Source: Thiosocius sp963736445
Lineage (GTDB): Bacteria; Pseudomonadota; Gammaproteobacteria; Chromatiales; Chromatiaceae
Length of the DNA: 64,000 nucleotides
Direction of reading: 5' to 3'
Assembly: GCA_963736445.1 (NCBI GenBank)
Contig: CAVTOY010000008.1
Span: 1-64,000 of the forward strand
Part shown: piece by piece, positions 34,164 to 43,076 of the stretch
How positions within the stretch are numbered: the stretch's first letter is position 1
How the letters are laid out: each line of letters starts with the position of its first letter
Position numbers and translations under genes: made by a program
The notes under the pieces: generated by a model
What the model saw: only the letters and a program-made list of their open reading frames with translations
Database searches by the model: none
What the model was told of the DNA's origin: nothing

Positions 34164-35516
34164 ATGTCCTGGATCCACGCCGATTTTGGTCGTACTCGAT
34201 TTGCCTCCCGGTATTTTGTCACAGCGCGTCGAACGGCTGTCACAGCCACAGCGGCGATGTTTAGTGTCGTGCTACTGGTATCAAGCGTCGCCTTCGCACG
34301 CCAAGAGAATAGCTACGACTGGGTGGGCACTTGGGGAGCGAGCCCCCAAACCTTCTTCGAGGACGATTTACTTCCGCTGCCACCGACGCCTGGTCAGTTT
34401 GAAGATCAAACGATCAGAATGATCGCTCGAATCAGTAAAGGAGGAGATCAGGTACGCGTGCGGTTTGAGAACGTATTTGGAACCGCACCGTTGGTTATAG
34501 GCGCGGCCCACGTTGCTCTGCATACGGGCGGAGGGAACATTGATCCTACCACCGATCGCACGCTTACCTTCGGTGGTAGCACCTCAGCCACTATCCCACC
34601 TGGCGCCCCGGCGCTGAGCGATCCCGTTGACCTTGAGATCGGAGATCTTTCAGAGGTAGCGGTGAGTCTTTACTTGCCAGTGTCCACAACCGCGGAGACT
34701 TATCATCGCTTGGGGCGGCAAACGACATATGTCTCCGGAGTTGGAGACTATACTGATTCCGCAGATTTCCCGACGGAAGGTACGACGACGACGCTTCATC
34801 GTTTCTTTTTATCGACGATCGACGTTTTGGCTAAAAAGAACACGAGGGCTATTGTCACGCTCGGTGATTCTATAACAGATGGATTCGCCTCGACTGTCGA
34901 TGCGAACAATCGGTGGCCAGATCAATTGGCGGAACGTCTACTCGGTGAAAATCGTTCACGAAGATTATCCGTAGTGAATGAGGGGATCAGTGGCAATCGT
35001 GCTTTAAATAGCGAAATCGGCCCGAACGGCCTTTCACGGTCCAATCGGGACATAGTCGCGCAAACCGGTGCTGCCTTTGTCACATTGTTATTAGGCATCA
35101 ATGACATCGGCTTTCCAAACATTAATATCGGGGGCACTCTACCCTTCGCCGACCAAGAAGTATCGGCCGACGACATTATTCAGGGATATCGACAGTTGAT
35201 CGATCGCGCGCACGCTAAGTGCCTGAAAATTATCGGTGGGACGCTGACGCCATTCGAAGGCGCCGGATACTACACCGCAGAAGGTGAAGACAAGCGTCAG
35301 GCTGTCAATGAGTTCATACGCCACAGTGGCGAATTCGACGACGTAATCGACTTCGATCTGGCAATTCGCGATCCAGCTCAACCGAGTCGCATGTTGCCGG
35401 AGTACGACAGTGGAGACAATCTGCATCCGAACGACGCTGGGTACGATGCAATGGCTGAAGCGATCGACCTAAGGATATTTCAACAGCCGCTACTGAGGTG
35501 TGAGGCAGCGAATTAG
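34164..35516 (+). CDS. Exported SGNH/GDSL-family hydrolase
   Basis: 450 residues from ATG 34164 (GAGGAAAG 6 bp upstream); the open frame extends upstream but reads as spacer. A signal or anchor segment lies at about residues 18-45 (TAVTATAAMFSVVLLVSSVA). The N-terminal beta-rich part is followed by the hydrolase domain: block I VTLGDSITDGF with the nucleophile Ser, the Gly of EGISGNRAL, block III LLGINDIG (GxND), and block V DNLHPNDAGY with catalytic Asp/His. Known: such enzymes cleave esters, often acetyl groups on polysaccharides. Its codon use seems less GC-rich than its neighbours, hinting at transfer. Substrate unknown. Confidence 0.88.
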   Translation: MSWIHADFGRTRFASRYFVTARRTAVTATAAMFSVVLLVSSVAFARQENSYDWVGTWGASPQTFFEDDLLPLPPTPGQFEDQTIRMIARISKGGDQVRVRFENVFGTAPLVIGAAHVALHTGGGNIDPTTDRTLTFGGSTSATIPPGAPALSDPVDLEIGDLSEVAVSLYLPVSTTAETYHRLGRQTTYVSGVGDYTDSADFPTEGTTTTLHRFFLSTIDVLAKKNTRAIVTLGDSITDGFASTVDANNRWPDQLAERLLGENRSRRLSVVNEGISGNRALNSEIGPNGLSRSNRDIVAQTGAAFVTLLLGINDIGFPNINIGGTLPFADQEVSADDIIQGYRQLIDRAHAKCLKIIGGTLTPFEGAGYYTAEGEDKRQAVNEFIRHSGEFDDVIDFDLAIRDPAQPSRMLPEYDSGDNLHPNDAGYDAMAEAIDLRIFQQPLLRCEAAN

Positions 35517-35550
35517 CCTTCTGAAGAAAAGAGGGTCGCTACCTCGTGAT

Positions 35551-35581
35551 CGATTTTGGGACATCGACGTCCCCAAAATCG
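35551..35581 (+). terminator. Hairpin after the SGNH hydrolase
   Basis: CGATTTTGGG / CCCAAAATCG, a 10-bp perfect stem 35 bp past the stop. Arms are partly AT-rich but there is no T tail. Confidence 0.55.
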
Positions 35582-35690
35582 ACTCGCCAACGCGACAGTC
35601 ATTGATGCCCCGGCCGCCCTGCGCCCGCAGCCGCGCCCGACTTCCTCGTTGGGAAGCCGGGCACGACGGCTCCCACAAATGGCTGGAGTC

Positions 35691-35735
35691 GGGTAAGGGG
35701 CGGGGCCTTGCGGCCCGTCCCTTATCTGCCTACCC
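35691..35735. repeat. Compound GC-rich hairpin, possible IS91 end
   Basis: Outer arms GGGTA/TACCC enclose AAGGGGCGGGGCC / GGCCCGTCCCTT with a TTG(C) loop. IS91-type elements end in hairpins, and transposase relics lie 0.2-0.6 kb away, so this may be a terminus. Part of the same sequence (GGGTCGGGTAAGGGG) recurs near 61305. Confidence 0.45.
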
Positions 35736-35974
35736 GCCTCGTGCTTCGCACTTCCCTGGCGGGCAGCGAGGGATTAAGACCCATAGAAACAACTGCCGCG
35801 CTGCGGGCTAGCAGCGCCCTCGGGCGGAAACACCGTTCAGTCAGTGGGTGAGGGGGCCACGATCCCCCCGCGAGGAGCGGTGTCCAGGCTTTTCCTGTGT
35901 AGTCCAAGCCGGGAAACCTGCAGGCCAATTCGGCGTGATTTGCGCTGGCACCCTGCTTTGGTGAGAGGCTGCGT

Positions 35975-36160
35975 TTACGATGAGATGCGCCGTCCGAACT
36001 ACGAGCCGGGCTCGGGCGGCAAGGTTAGGTGCCCTTGCGATATCGTCCCAGGCGGGTGGCCCCTGAGAGGGCGCGATCTGTGGAGCTGCAGCAATTCGCC
36101 AATGTAGACGAGGATGACCTTGTCCGGTACCGCCTGAGTCATGCAAGTGGCAATTCGTGC
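35975..36160 (-). pseudogene. IS91-like transposase C-terminal fragment, minus strand
   Basis: RIATCMTQAVPDKVILVYIG then E, a one-base shift, then AAAPQIAPSQGPPAWDDIAR and APN. The tail reads FGRRISS before TAA at 35977. The GPPAWDDI phrase parallels 33654-33831. Several frame breaks, no start. Confidence 0.55.
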
Positions 36161-36206
36161 AAAGTCCGCTGGTGCTGGCGCGGCTGCTCGAATCCCTACC
36201 GTTGAC

Positions 36207-36311
36207 CTGCCCTGCTGCGGGGTGGACATGCGTATCACTGCCTTCGTCACCGACCCTGCGCCGGTCAAGCGCACCGTGGCTCGCATTGGTGAGGTCCCGC
36301 AGGCGTTCTGA
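36207..36311 (+). pseudogene. IS91-like transposase fragment, plus strand
   Basis: LPCCGVDMRITAFVTDPAPV then KRTVARIGEVPQAF and TGA. The CxxCG plus MRI-AF--DP pattern is a typical C-terminal segment of these transposases. It faces away from the minus-strand fragment 46 bp to its left. The rest of 35517-36669 shows only repeats and the hairpins listed. Confidence 0.55.
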
Positions 36312-36507
36312 ACTCTGACCCGCTAACAGCAGAAGGCACAGTTCGTCATCTGGGTGCTCCAGCACTCAATGTCCGGTTTACCGGATAAAGGTGCCTCTCG
36401 GTTGTTTGCAGTTTCAGGGTCGCTTTTGGCCGGTTGTGTCCATTGGCCGGGGCATTGATTTAAAGCATCCAGCCGGTTGATCCCCAGGGGTCGGGAATGT
36501 CTCTTCC

Positions 36508-36584
36508 TGGCCGTCCTTGGCCGCCGCCATTGCTGCACCGTCTCTCTTCCGCCCAGCTAACGCCAGCAGCCAACACTTTGCAGG
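36508..36584 (+). repeat. Dispersed repeat C, copy 1
   Basis: Shares the order TTGGCCGCCGC-CAT-TGCTGC...TTC-GCCCAGCTAACG-CAGCAGCCAACAC-TTGC with 40974-41056. A weaker relative is around 61045-61120 (TTGGCCGCC... CAGCAGCAATCAACACAC). Confidence 0.6.
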
Positions 36585-36669
36585 CGTGATTCTTCTGTCC
36601 TTGAATCATCACCCAAGAAGACCGGCCCCGGGGCGAAAGAACGGAGCCTGTCTTGTCACAGCTCTCTCC

Positions 36670-37173
36670 TTAACGAGCTGCGGTCTTCGGTCCAAGTGGC
36701 TGGTTAGCCTCTTTGGTACCGAGATATGCGCTGAGCGCTTGGAAGCCGCCTTTCAGCACATAGGTTTCGTCGAATCCTACGCCGCGAAGCGCCGTAGCGG
36801 CTGCCGTTGCGCGAGTGCCAGATTTGCACATGATCACAATCGGCTTGTCGTTTGGCAACTTGGCGAGCTGTTCGTGCTTGAAAAGCTCACTCAGCGGAAT
36901 AACGAGATGACCGGGCATGTTGCCAGTGAAGAACCTGGTTTCACCCGGCGTCCGGATATCAACCGTGACATACTGTTTCCCGGCGCGCACCTCGTTGACG
37001 AACTGGTCCGGTTTGATCAAGTGCAGCTGTTTACCAGCCTTCGGCCCTTGGACGGATGCGAACATCTGTGCGTAGGCTTCGGCTTCTCCTTCGTCATACG
37101 CTGCGGTCGGTGCAGCGGCGACGAGCATACAAGCAGTCAACACGGTCGCAAGTTGTAAGTACCTGCGTTTCAT
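36670..37173 (-). CDS. Exported rhodanese-like sulfurtransferase
   Basis: 167 residues. Signal peptide about 1-25 (LATVLTACMLVAAAPTAA). A rhodanese domain with YVTVDIRTPGETRFFTGNMP and the active-site loop MCKSGTRATAA. Ends in a Gly/Pro/Lys tail (NQPLGPKTAAR). Known: single-domain periplasmic rhodaneses bind sulfane sulfur as a cysteine persulfide. ATG 37173 with AGGAGG 9 bp upstream (complement of 37183-37188). Monocistronic, with repeat-rich spacers on both sides. Confidence 0.9.
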   Translation of the reverse strand: MKRRYLQLATVLTACMLVAAAPTAAYDEGEAEAYAQMFASVQGPKAGKQLHLIKPDQFVNEVRAGKQYVTVDIRTPGETRFFTGNMPGHLVIPLSELFKHEQLAKLPNDKPIVIMCKSGTRATAAATALRGVGFDETYVLKGGFQALSAYLGTKEANQPLGPKTAAR

Positions 37174-37460
37174 CTTGCGCCTCCTTTTTCGCCCCTCTTT
37201 GCAGCTTCAAGATCAACCGACAGACCTAACGCTGCAAGCCTGTATTAATCCGCACTTGTTTCCGGGCAAGAGAATTACGTTCCCCCGAGTTCTGTTGATA
37301 GATCGCAATTCAAAAAAAGGCCCAAGGGCGTAGCTTTAAAAAGCGATCGATGCGGAAAGGACCGCTTGTGGCCGGCAGCACCCGTTAGGCGACTCCGGCG
37401 TTGAGCGCCTTTCAGGAGATTGAATTCACGTCGCGACTAATGGCCGCTCCTGGCCGAACT

Positions 37461-37533
37461 TAGACGAGAAAGCCGCCCGTGCGCGAAAACCTTAGCGATT
37501 CGCTCAGCATGGGTCCGCAACCAACACTGAGCC
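37461..37533 (+). repeat. Dispersed repeat B, copy 4
   Basis: GACGAGAAAGCCGCCC, GAAAACCTTAGCGATTCGCTC and CATGGGTCCGCAACCAACAC match the other B copies with substitutions. The remainder of 37174-37859 shows no gene. Confidence 0.6.
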
Positions 37534-37859
37534 ATCATATGGGCACTCCAGATTTAGCGTCTGACCGTCTGGCAGAATCGGACCAGTCGGTTGAGCCACC
37601 GTGCCAGGCAAAGTTCAGGCGGGAACTCGCCTGCCGGACGAATTCTCCTCGTTTTCTGGATGAGAGACAGGCATGAACGCGGAACTCGCCGACGGTTCTG
37701 ATCCTCTCAGGCGGTGCAGAAGCGTCTGTGCAGGTTGGCTACGCCGGCGTGGAATACGTCACCCAATCACATGGTGGCCAGGTACCGATGCATTTGCGAG
37801 ACTATGCCCGCGAAGCAGCATCACAGGTGCTCGCGATGCAGGTGCCCAGGTGAACAAGG

Positions 37860-38795
37860 TTGAGTGAGGTAAATGAAATAGGTTTGGAAGATGCACTGGA
37901 TTCCATCGAGCGCAGGCTCGATCGCCTTCTGCGGGGAATCGAGCGACCGAAAACCCCGCGCAACACCTATGCGATTGGCGATGTGCAGGGCTGTTTCGAT
38001 GATCTCCTCAGACTGCTTGACAAGATCGACTTCGATCCGGCTGAAGACCGTCTCTGGTTTACTGGTGACTTGGTCAACAAGGGTCCTAACTCGTTGAACA
38101 TTCTTCGCTTCGTCAAGGGACTAGGGCACTCCGCCATCACCGTGCTGGGCAACCACGACCTCTATCTGCTGGCGGCATCCACAGGGGTCGTAAAGAACAA
38201 GAAGAACGACAGCATCACCGGCATCCTGGCCGCCCACGACTGTGACGAACTCCTGTTCTGGCTCCGGCACCAGTCGGTGCTTCACCACGATGATGCCCTC
38301 GGCTACACCATGGTTCACGCCGGCCTGCCGCCCCAGTGGGACCTGGTTGCCGCATTGGCTCGAGCCCGGGAACTGGAAGCCGCCTTGCAGAACCCCGGTT
38401 ACGAAGAACTCCTCAGATCCTTGCGCGCGGAAAAACCTGACCGATGGAGCGATGAGCTGGAGGGCCTGGCCAGATTTCGATTCATTGCGAACTGTTTCAC
38501 CCAACTGCGCTACTGCGATAACGATGGTCGACTGGACCTGTCGGGCGAGCGGCGTAGTGCTGCGAAGAAGAAACGCTCCATGCCTTGGTTTCAGGTTCCT
38601 ACGCGAACGCATGGTGACATGAAGATCGTATTCGGTCACTGGGCCTCGCTAGACATCAAGAAGACCAGAACCGCTGGTATCTACCCGTTGGACACGGGTT
38701 GTAGCAGTGGGGGTAAGTTTACGGCCATGCGCCTTGAGGACGGGCGGATTTTCAACACCCGCTGCAGGATCGAGTCGCACCCGGGCCTTGGGTAG
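37860..38795 (+). CDS. apaH: Symmetrical bis(5'-nucleosyl)-tetraphosphatase
   Basis: 311 residues from a TTG at 37860 (stop TGA lies 9 bp upstream in frame, so this is the first possible start). Metallophosphatase motifs: YAIGDVQGCFDD, WFTGDLVNKGPNSL, TVLGNHD and MVHAGLPPQW. Known: ApaH hydrolyses Ap4A to two ADP and removes Np4N caps from RNA. Relative to E. coli ApaH it has an extra N-terminal 35 residues (LEDALDSIERRLDRLLRGIE, a charged helix) before the catalytic domain. A downstream TTG at 37884 would shorten this. Confidence 0.92.
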   Translation: MSEVNEIGLEDALDSIERRLDRLLRGIERPKTPRNTYAIGDVQGCFDDLLRLLDKIDFDPAEDRLWFTGDLVNKGPNSLNILRFVKGLGHSAITVLGNHDLYLLAASTGVVKNKKNDSITGILAAHDCDELLFWLRHQSVLHHDDALGYTMVHAGLPPQWDLVAALARARELEAALQNPGYEELLRSLRAEKPDRWSDELEGLARFRFIANCFTQLRYCDNDGRLDLSGERRSAAKKKRSMPWFQVPTRTHGDMKIVFGHWASLDIKKTRTAGIYPLDTGCSSGGKFTAMRLEDGRIFNTRCRIESHPGLG

Positions 38796-38950
38796 TTCTC
38801 CGACGACGCGCTCTGGAACACCAAGGAGTAAAAAAACCGAATTTCCCGATCTCGCTGAGATTTTCAGCTCATCGACTGGCCGACCAATCACCTCATCCAA
38901 GCCATTGCCGGCCATGTCAATGGCTTGGGCAGATGGCGGCAGGTCAGGCA

Positions 38951-39418
38951 TCAGTCTTCCGCCCCACCTTCGAGTAACGCAAGGCGCGCCTTCACCTCTT
39001 CGAGGCTTTCCTGCAACTCAAGCACCAGGCCTTCGGGTTGCGCGATGCGCTGACCGTCTCGTTCGGCTGGGTTCGAAGGAACCTCTGTCGCTGCAGCTAC
39101 AGTGAATTCGGTATTCGGGTCACCAAACAGATGCGCAAAGCGCACCTCGCGTCGTCCCGGTTCGCGCTCCAGGCGGACGACGAACGGGCCATCACCGCGC
39201 TTGGCCAAGCTCTGTAATACGGCCTCGGTTTCGCTGACGCTGTCAAACTGGCAAAGCCGATTGCTGCGGCTGCGCAGCTCTCCGGGGTTTTGCGCACCAC
39301 GCAGCGATAGCAGACAGAGAATGCCGATTTCCCGAGCACTGAACTCCAAGCTACCTAAACCGACATTGGCAAAGCGATGCTGGTACTTGGTCACCCGACT
39401 GCCAAAGCCGCTACTACT
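38951..39418 (-). pseudogene. yceH: YceH-like protein missing its N-terminal half
   Basis: FSSSGFGSRVTKYQHRF, SAREIGILCLLSLRGAQNPG, EAVLQSLAKRGDGPFVVRLE and a coiled-coil C-terminus (LQESLEEVKARLALLEGG) match the C-terminal two-thirds of YceH (DUF480, tandem winged helix). In E. coli about 75 residues precede SGFGNRVTKYEQRF. Here homology stops exactly where repeat B begins at 39418. A GTG at 39394 could start a shortened product, but the first winged helix is gone. Confidence 0.8.
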
Positions 39419-39460
39419 GAAAGCCTGAGCGATTCACTCGGACATGGGTCCGTTACCAAC
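39418..39460 (+). repeat. Dispersed repeat B, copy 5, at the yceH breakpoint
   Basis: TGAAAGCCTGAGCGATTCAC then TCGGACATGGGTCC, the core of repeat B, abuts the truncated yceH coding sequence. No gene in 39461-39694. Confidence 0.65.
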
Positions 39461-39694
39461 ACGGTCGAAGTGCATTTGCTGAGTGGGGATTTTTTTGCGG
39501 GAAACGCAGAATGCATGGTTTTTGATGACGGCTGCTCGGAGCTTACGACGTCAGGTTTCTTTACAAGCTGTCTGAGCTGCCGCATTTGCATTCTTCCAAC
39601 ATGCTGTTTTGATGAAATTTTTAATTCCAGGTATGAAATTTGCTGTCTATTTCATTCAACTACAAGATTCAATCAGCCCGCCGAGGGACACACG

Positions 39695-39871
39695 ATGCTA
39701 AACACTGATCGCCGCGTTTTGCCCGTCACTTCTGCAGCAGGGCTGCTTGCCGCCCTGTCTATGCCCGCCTATGCGACATTTACGAGTATCCCAGAACCAA
39801 GCACCATGCTGTTATTGGCCGGTGGCGTCGGCGCTGCTTTGCTTATCGGTCGGGCGCGCGGGCGCAAGTAA
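39695..39871 (+). CDS. Minimal PEP-CTERM sorting-signal protein
   Basis: 58 residues: an N-terminal signal peptide (VLPVTSAAGLLAALSMPAYA), only about four residues of mature region, then the C-terminal PEP-CTERM tripartite tail SIPEPSTMLLLAGGVGAALL followed by an Arg/Lys-rich end. Known: PEP-CTERM tails are recognised by exosortases for envelope or exopolysaccharide export. Such a short protein has almost no cargo, so either it is a genuine micro-substrate or an internally deleted longer one. No exosortase gene is in the window. Confidence 0.8.
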   Translation: MLNTDRRVLPVTSAAGLLAALSMPAYATFTSIPEPSTMLLLAGGVGAALLIGRARGRK

Positions 39872-39946
39872 CCCGGATTGGAAGACGCTTTTTAGCGTCT
39901 GTGTCACAGGGTTGGTATTGGTTCTGGGCCATGTAAGCGAGCCTAG

Positions 39947-40804
39947 ATGATTTTGACTGACTTCCTTCTGGCGAACGCCTGGTCATTAGTGACAACTGCC
40001 TACGTCGGCGGTTTCTTCGTCGTCGCAATGTGGGAGTTGTTTTACCCAAGGCGCCAATGGTCAGTCTCGACTGTAATGCGCTGGACTAACAACTTTGGGC
40101 TCTTCTTGGTCAGCGCCGCGTTCGCCTATCTGGTATTGCCCGTACTCATCATAGGTTTTTCGTACATCGTCCATGAGCGGAATTGGGGGCTGTTCAATAT
40201 CCTCGGCGTTGAAGGTATATGGGTAATCGTAACCGGGATTCTCATCTTGGATTTCGCTCAGTATCTCGAGCACCGCACTGTCCATCGATTCTCCCTGCTA
40301 TGGCGTGTCCATCGTATGCATCATGCGGACTTCGATTACGACCTGACAACGGGCCTTCGCTTTCACCCGTTAGAAGGCCTCTTCGCTACCCTTTGGCGAA
40401 TGACGACGATAGCCCTTTTCGGAATTCCTATTATCGCAGTCTTGGTCGCTGAACTGCTCTTGATCACGACGAATTATTTTGTGCATGCGAACGCCCGTCT
40501 CCCATTATCCTTGGACCGCATGTTACGCAGGGTGATCATCACGCCTGATCTGCATCGAGTGCATCATTCCATCGAAAGGAACGAGACCGATTCTAATTTT
40601 GGCTCAGTGCTCTCGATCTGGGACCGGATGCTCGACACCTATGTTTCACAGCCCCGGGCTGGGCACAAGGAAATGGTTATCGGTCTGGACGGTTTTCGTG
40701 AACGCAAACATATGCTGCTCCCATGGATGCTGGCGAATCCCTTTATTCGCCGCGATGCGGAAGAGAATATCGCTGGCGAGCGGGCGGCAAGTCGCTCCAC
40801 CTGA
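39947..40804 (+). CDS. Sterol desaturase/fatty acid hydroxylase family membrane protein
   Basis: 285 residues with at least four membrane helices. The diiron histidine boxes are in order: LEHRTVH (HxxxH), WRVHRMHHADFDYD (HxxHH) and the C-terminal DLHRVHHSIE. Known: these enzymes hydroxylate or desaturate lipids with O2 and electron donors; bacterial substrates vary (sterols, carotenoids, fatty acids). Gene starts 75 bp after the PEP-CTERM gene on the same strand. It appears intact. The substrate cannot be told. Confidence 0.9.
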   Translation: MILTDFLLANAWSLVTTAYVGGFFVVAMWELFYPRRQWSVSTVMRWTNNFGLFLVSAAFAYLVLPVLIIGFSYIVHERNWGLFNILGVEGIWVIVTGILILDFAQYLEHRTVHRFSLLWRVHRMHHADFDYDLTTGLRFHPLEGLFATLWRMTTIALFGIPIIAVLVAELLLITTNYFVHANARLPLSLDRMLRRVIITPDLHRVHHSIERNETDSNFGSVLSIWDRMLDTYVSQPRAGHKEMVIGLDGFRERKHMLLPWMLANPFIRRDAEENIAGERAASRST

Positions 40805-40973
40805 CTATCCGAGAAAGTTCATCGCAGAAAATCGGTGTTAGACCACTTCCTTTGATCAGCCCGTAAGTTCGGCTGAACCAAGGGCGAAGCTCAACGGAAA
40901 ACCGGTAGATTTGATCGCAGTTGGGCTTCCTTCATCAGCGCCAACATACTTCGTTGGGTTGGCAAGGTCTGGT

Positions 40974-41056
40974 CTTGGCCGGTTGTCCCTAGCCGCTGCG
41001 ACCATCATGCTGCTCTCATTCGGCCCAGTTAGCGGGAGCAACCAACACACTGCGGA
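40974..41056 (+). repeat. Dispersed repeat C, copy 2
   Basis: Matches 36508-36584 in the order of blocks, e.g. GCGACCATCATGCTGCTCTC, TTCGGCCCAGTTAGCG and AGCAACCAACACACTGCGG. Same strand orientation. Confidence 0.6.
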
Positions 41057-41091
41057 CAGAAATTGAAGAACTCGGACGGCGGTCCGATCGC

Positions 41092-42618
41092 TCAGTCCGC
41101 CGGCACGGTGCGCCCAGCCGCCCAGGTGCGCAGCACGGTAATCTGCTCGGCCATCACGACCGCCAGCGGCCGGGTACTCCGGACCTCGGACAGGATAATC
41201 TCGGTGGAGATCGGCTGTCGCATACCGTGCGCGGCGTACAGTGCCGAGATGACAGTCTGTTCGATCTCGGCGCCGGAGAATCCGTCGCTGGCGACCGCGA
41301 GTTGTCGTGTATCGATTTCGACCCGGCCGCTGTCGCGCTTCGCAAGGTGGATGTCGAAGATGCTGCGGCGTGCGTCCACGCCGGGGAGATCGACGAAAAA
41401 GATCTCGTCCAGGCGCCCCTTGCGGATAAGTTCAGGCGGCAGGGATTGGACGTCGTTGGCGGTGGCGACGATGAACACCGACTTGGTGTGCTCGGCCATC
41501 CAGGTGAGCAACGTGCCCAGTACGCGCCTGGAGGTTCCGTCGTCGTTGTCGCTGGTGGCGAAGCCCTTCTCGATTTCGTCCACCCACAGCACGCATGGCG
41601 CCATTACCTCGGCGGCAGCCAGCGACTGGCGGATGTTCTTTTCGGTTTCTCCGATGTACTTGTTGTAGAGCGTGCCGACGTCCAACCGAAGCAGCGGGAC
41701 GCCCCAGGTGCCGGCGACCGCCTTTGCGGCCAGGCTCTTACCGGCACCCTGTACGCCGAGCAGCAGGATGCCCTTGGGCGGTTCGAGTGGTCCGGCGACG
41801 CCATCGAGGAAAGCCGACTTGCGAAGATTGAGCCAGCCTTTCAGCCGCGCCAGGCCACCAACTTCGGTGAAACGGGCGGTGTCGTACTCGAAGGAGAGCA
41901 GGCCGTCCTGGCCAATCAGCCGGTATTTCGCCTCCATCACCTCCGGGACGTCGCTGTGCGTGATGGCGCCGTCGTCATAGATCGCATTGCGTACCAGCCG
42001 CTTTACGTCCGTCACCGTGAGCCCGGTCAGCGCACGCGCCAGCTGCCGGTAGGCCTCCTTGTCGCCCTTCAGGTTCTGGTTGCTGTTGCGGATCGACCAG
42101 ACTTGCGCCTCGTCCTGGATCAGGCGCTTTATCTGCGCGGTGTCCGGCAGCGAGAGCTCAAATGCGGCGCTGAGGCGGCCGAGCTCGGCGGGCAGATCGA
42201 GCTGGTGGCTGATCAGCACCAGCGAGACGCCGTTCTGCGGATGGCCGACAGCGAGTTCCTTGAGGCGTCTCACGATCCTTGGATCGTTCAGGTAGGGGTG
42301 GAAGTCGAGCAGTGCCACGATCGGACGGTCCCCGGCGCGCTGCAGGTCGCGCAGCATTCTCTCGGGGGCGTCGGCGGCTTCGCGTGCCGGTGTGTCGCGT
42401 TGACCATCGAAGGTAACGCCCTTCCAGTCTATCCTGCCGCCGTCGGCGTGCTTGTCGCGGCGCAGACCGTCCGTGACGGACCAGGTCAGTAATGGTCGGC
42501 CCTGGTCCCGCGCGATCTCCAGCAACAGCGCGAGCGCGCGTGTCTCCTCGTACGACTGGATTGTCACCAGCGGGAAATGTCCGGAAAGTGTGACGGCGAG
42601 ATCGTGTTTGTCGTTCAT
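41092..42618 (-). CDS. Ycf46-like AAA ATPase
   Basis: 508 residues. The N-terminal half (about 1-250) resembles a degenerate ATPase-like domain. The C-terminal half is an AAA module: Walker A LLGVQGAGKSLAA, Walker B CVLWVDEIEKGF, sensor ATANDVQSLPPELIRKGRLD (second region of homology with Arg finger) and a helical lid (FSGAEIEQTVISAL). Known: Ycf46-type ATPases are widespread and poorly characterised; a role in regulating photosynthesis or inorganic carbon use has been suggested in cyanobacteria. ATG 42618. No operon partner on this strand. Confidence 0.88.
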   Translation of the reverse strand: MNDKHDLAVTLSGHFPLVTIQSYEETRALALLLEIARDQGRPLLTWSVTDGLRRDKHADGGRIDWKGVTFDGQRDTPAREAADAPERMLRDLQRAGDRPIVALLDFHPYLNDPRIVRRLKELAVGHPQNGVSLVLISHQLDLPAELGRLSAAFELSLPDTAQIKRLIQDEAQVWSIRNSNQNLKGDKEAYRQLARALTGLTVTDVKRLVRNAIYDDGAITHSDVPEVMEAKYRLIGQDGLLSFEYDTARFTEVGGLARLKGWLNLRKSAFLDGVAGPLEPPKGILLLGVQGAGKSLAAKAVAGTWGVPLLRLDVGTLYNKYIGETEKNIRQSLAAAEVMAPCVLWVDEIEKGFATSDNDDGTSRRVLGTLLTWMAEHTKSVFIVATANDVQSLPPELIRKGRLDEIFFVDLPGVDARRSIFDIHLAKRDSGRVEIDTRQLAVASDGFSGAEIEQTVISALYAAHGMRQPISTEIILSEVRSTRPLAVVMAEQITVLRTWAAGRTVPAD

Positions 42619-43028
42619 AGGCGAGGCGGTGCGCGGCCAGCTGCTGTATGGGCGGATTATCGGGATAAAGAGGGCTGGAGGAAAGGCGGATCGGGTGGCG
42701 CGTCACCAGGGTGTTCGAACGGCGGTGGCACCTCTCTCGGATCGATGCTCCGTGCCCTCCGAGCCTGTAAATCATCCTGAGACTCGACTTCTCGTCATTG
42801 CTTCATTCAGCAATTGCTCCCCATTCGGCAGCAACCATCACATCATAGACCCGCGCAGCGGTTGGCCGATCACCGGCCTGACGTCGTCGTGTCCGACAAC
42901 TCCGTAACGGCCTTTTTGCGGTGCAATAGTCCGGAAACTGCACACGAGACATTCGTCGGCGCGTTCGCAAGGGCGGCAAATGGCTTTACACTAAACGGCT
43001 GGATTCAAACCGGACGGCGGTTTTCGCC
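42619..43028. other. Gene-free spacer
   Basis: About 400 bp between the AAA ATPase start and the VOC gene. No convincing frame, RNA or hairpin was seen. It should contain the AAA gene promoter. Confidence 0.4.
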
Positions 43029-43076
43029 GTGGTGTCGGACATCGACCAATGGTTTCTCAAGAAGAGGAGATATCGC

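Noticed and set aside
35600..35900. Group II intron or retron RNA
   Set aside because: GC-rich hairpins are present but no domain V-like sequence or reverse transcriptase was found; an IS91-type end is more likely.
35841..36365. Protein-coding gene on the minus strand
   Set aside because: The 174-codon frame is a patchwork across transposase relics in opposite orientations; no start or ribosome site.
41227..42492. 421-codon plus-strand frame over the AAA gene
   Set aside because: It is a shadow of the minus-strand Ycf46-like gene; the AAA motifs settle which strand codes.
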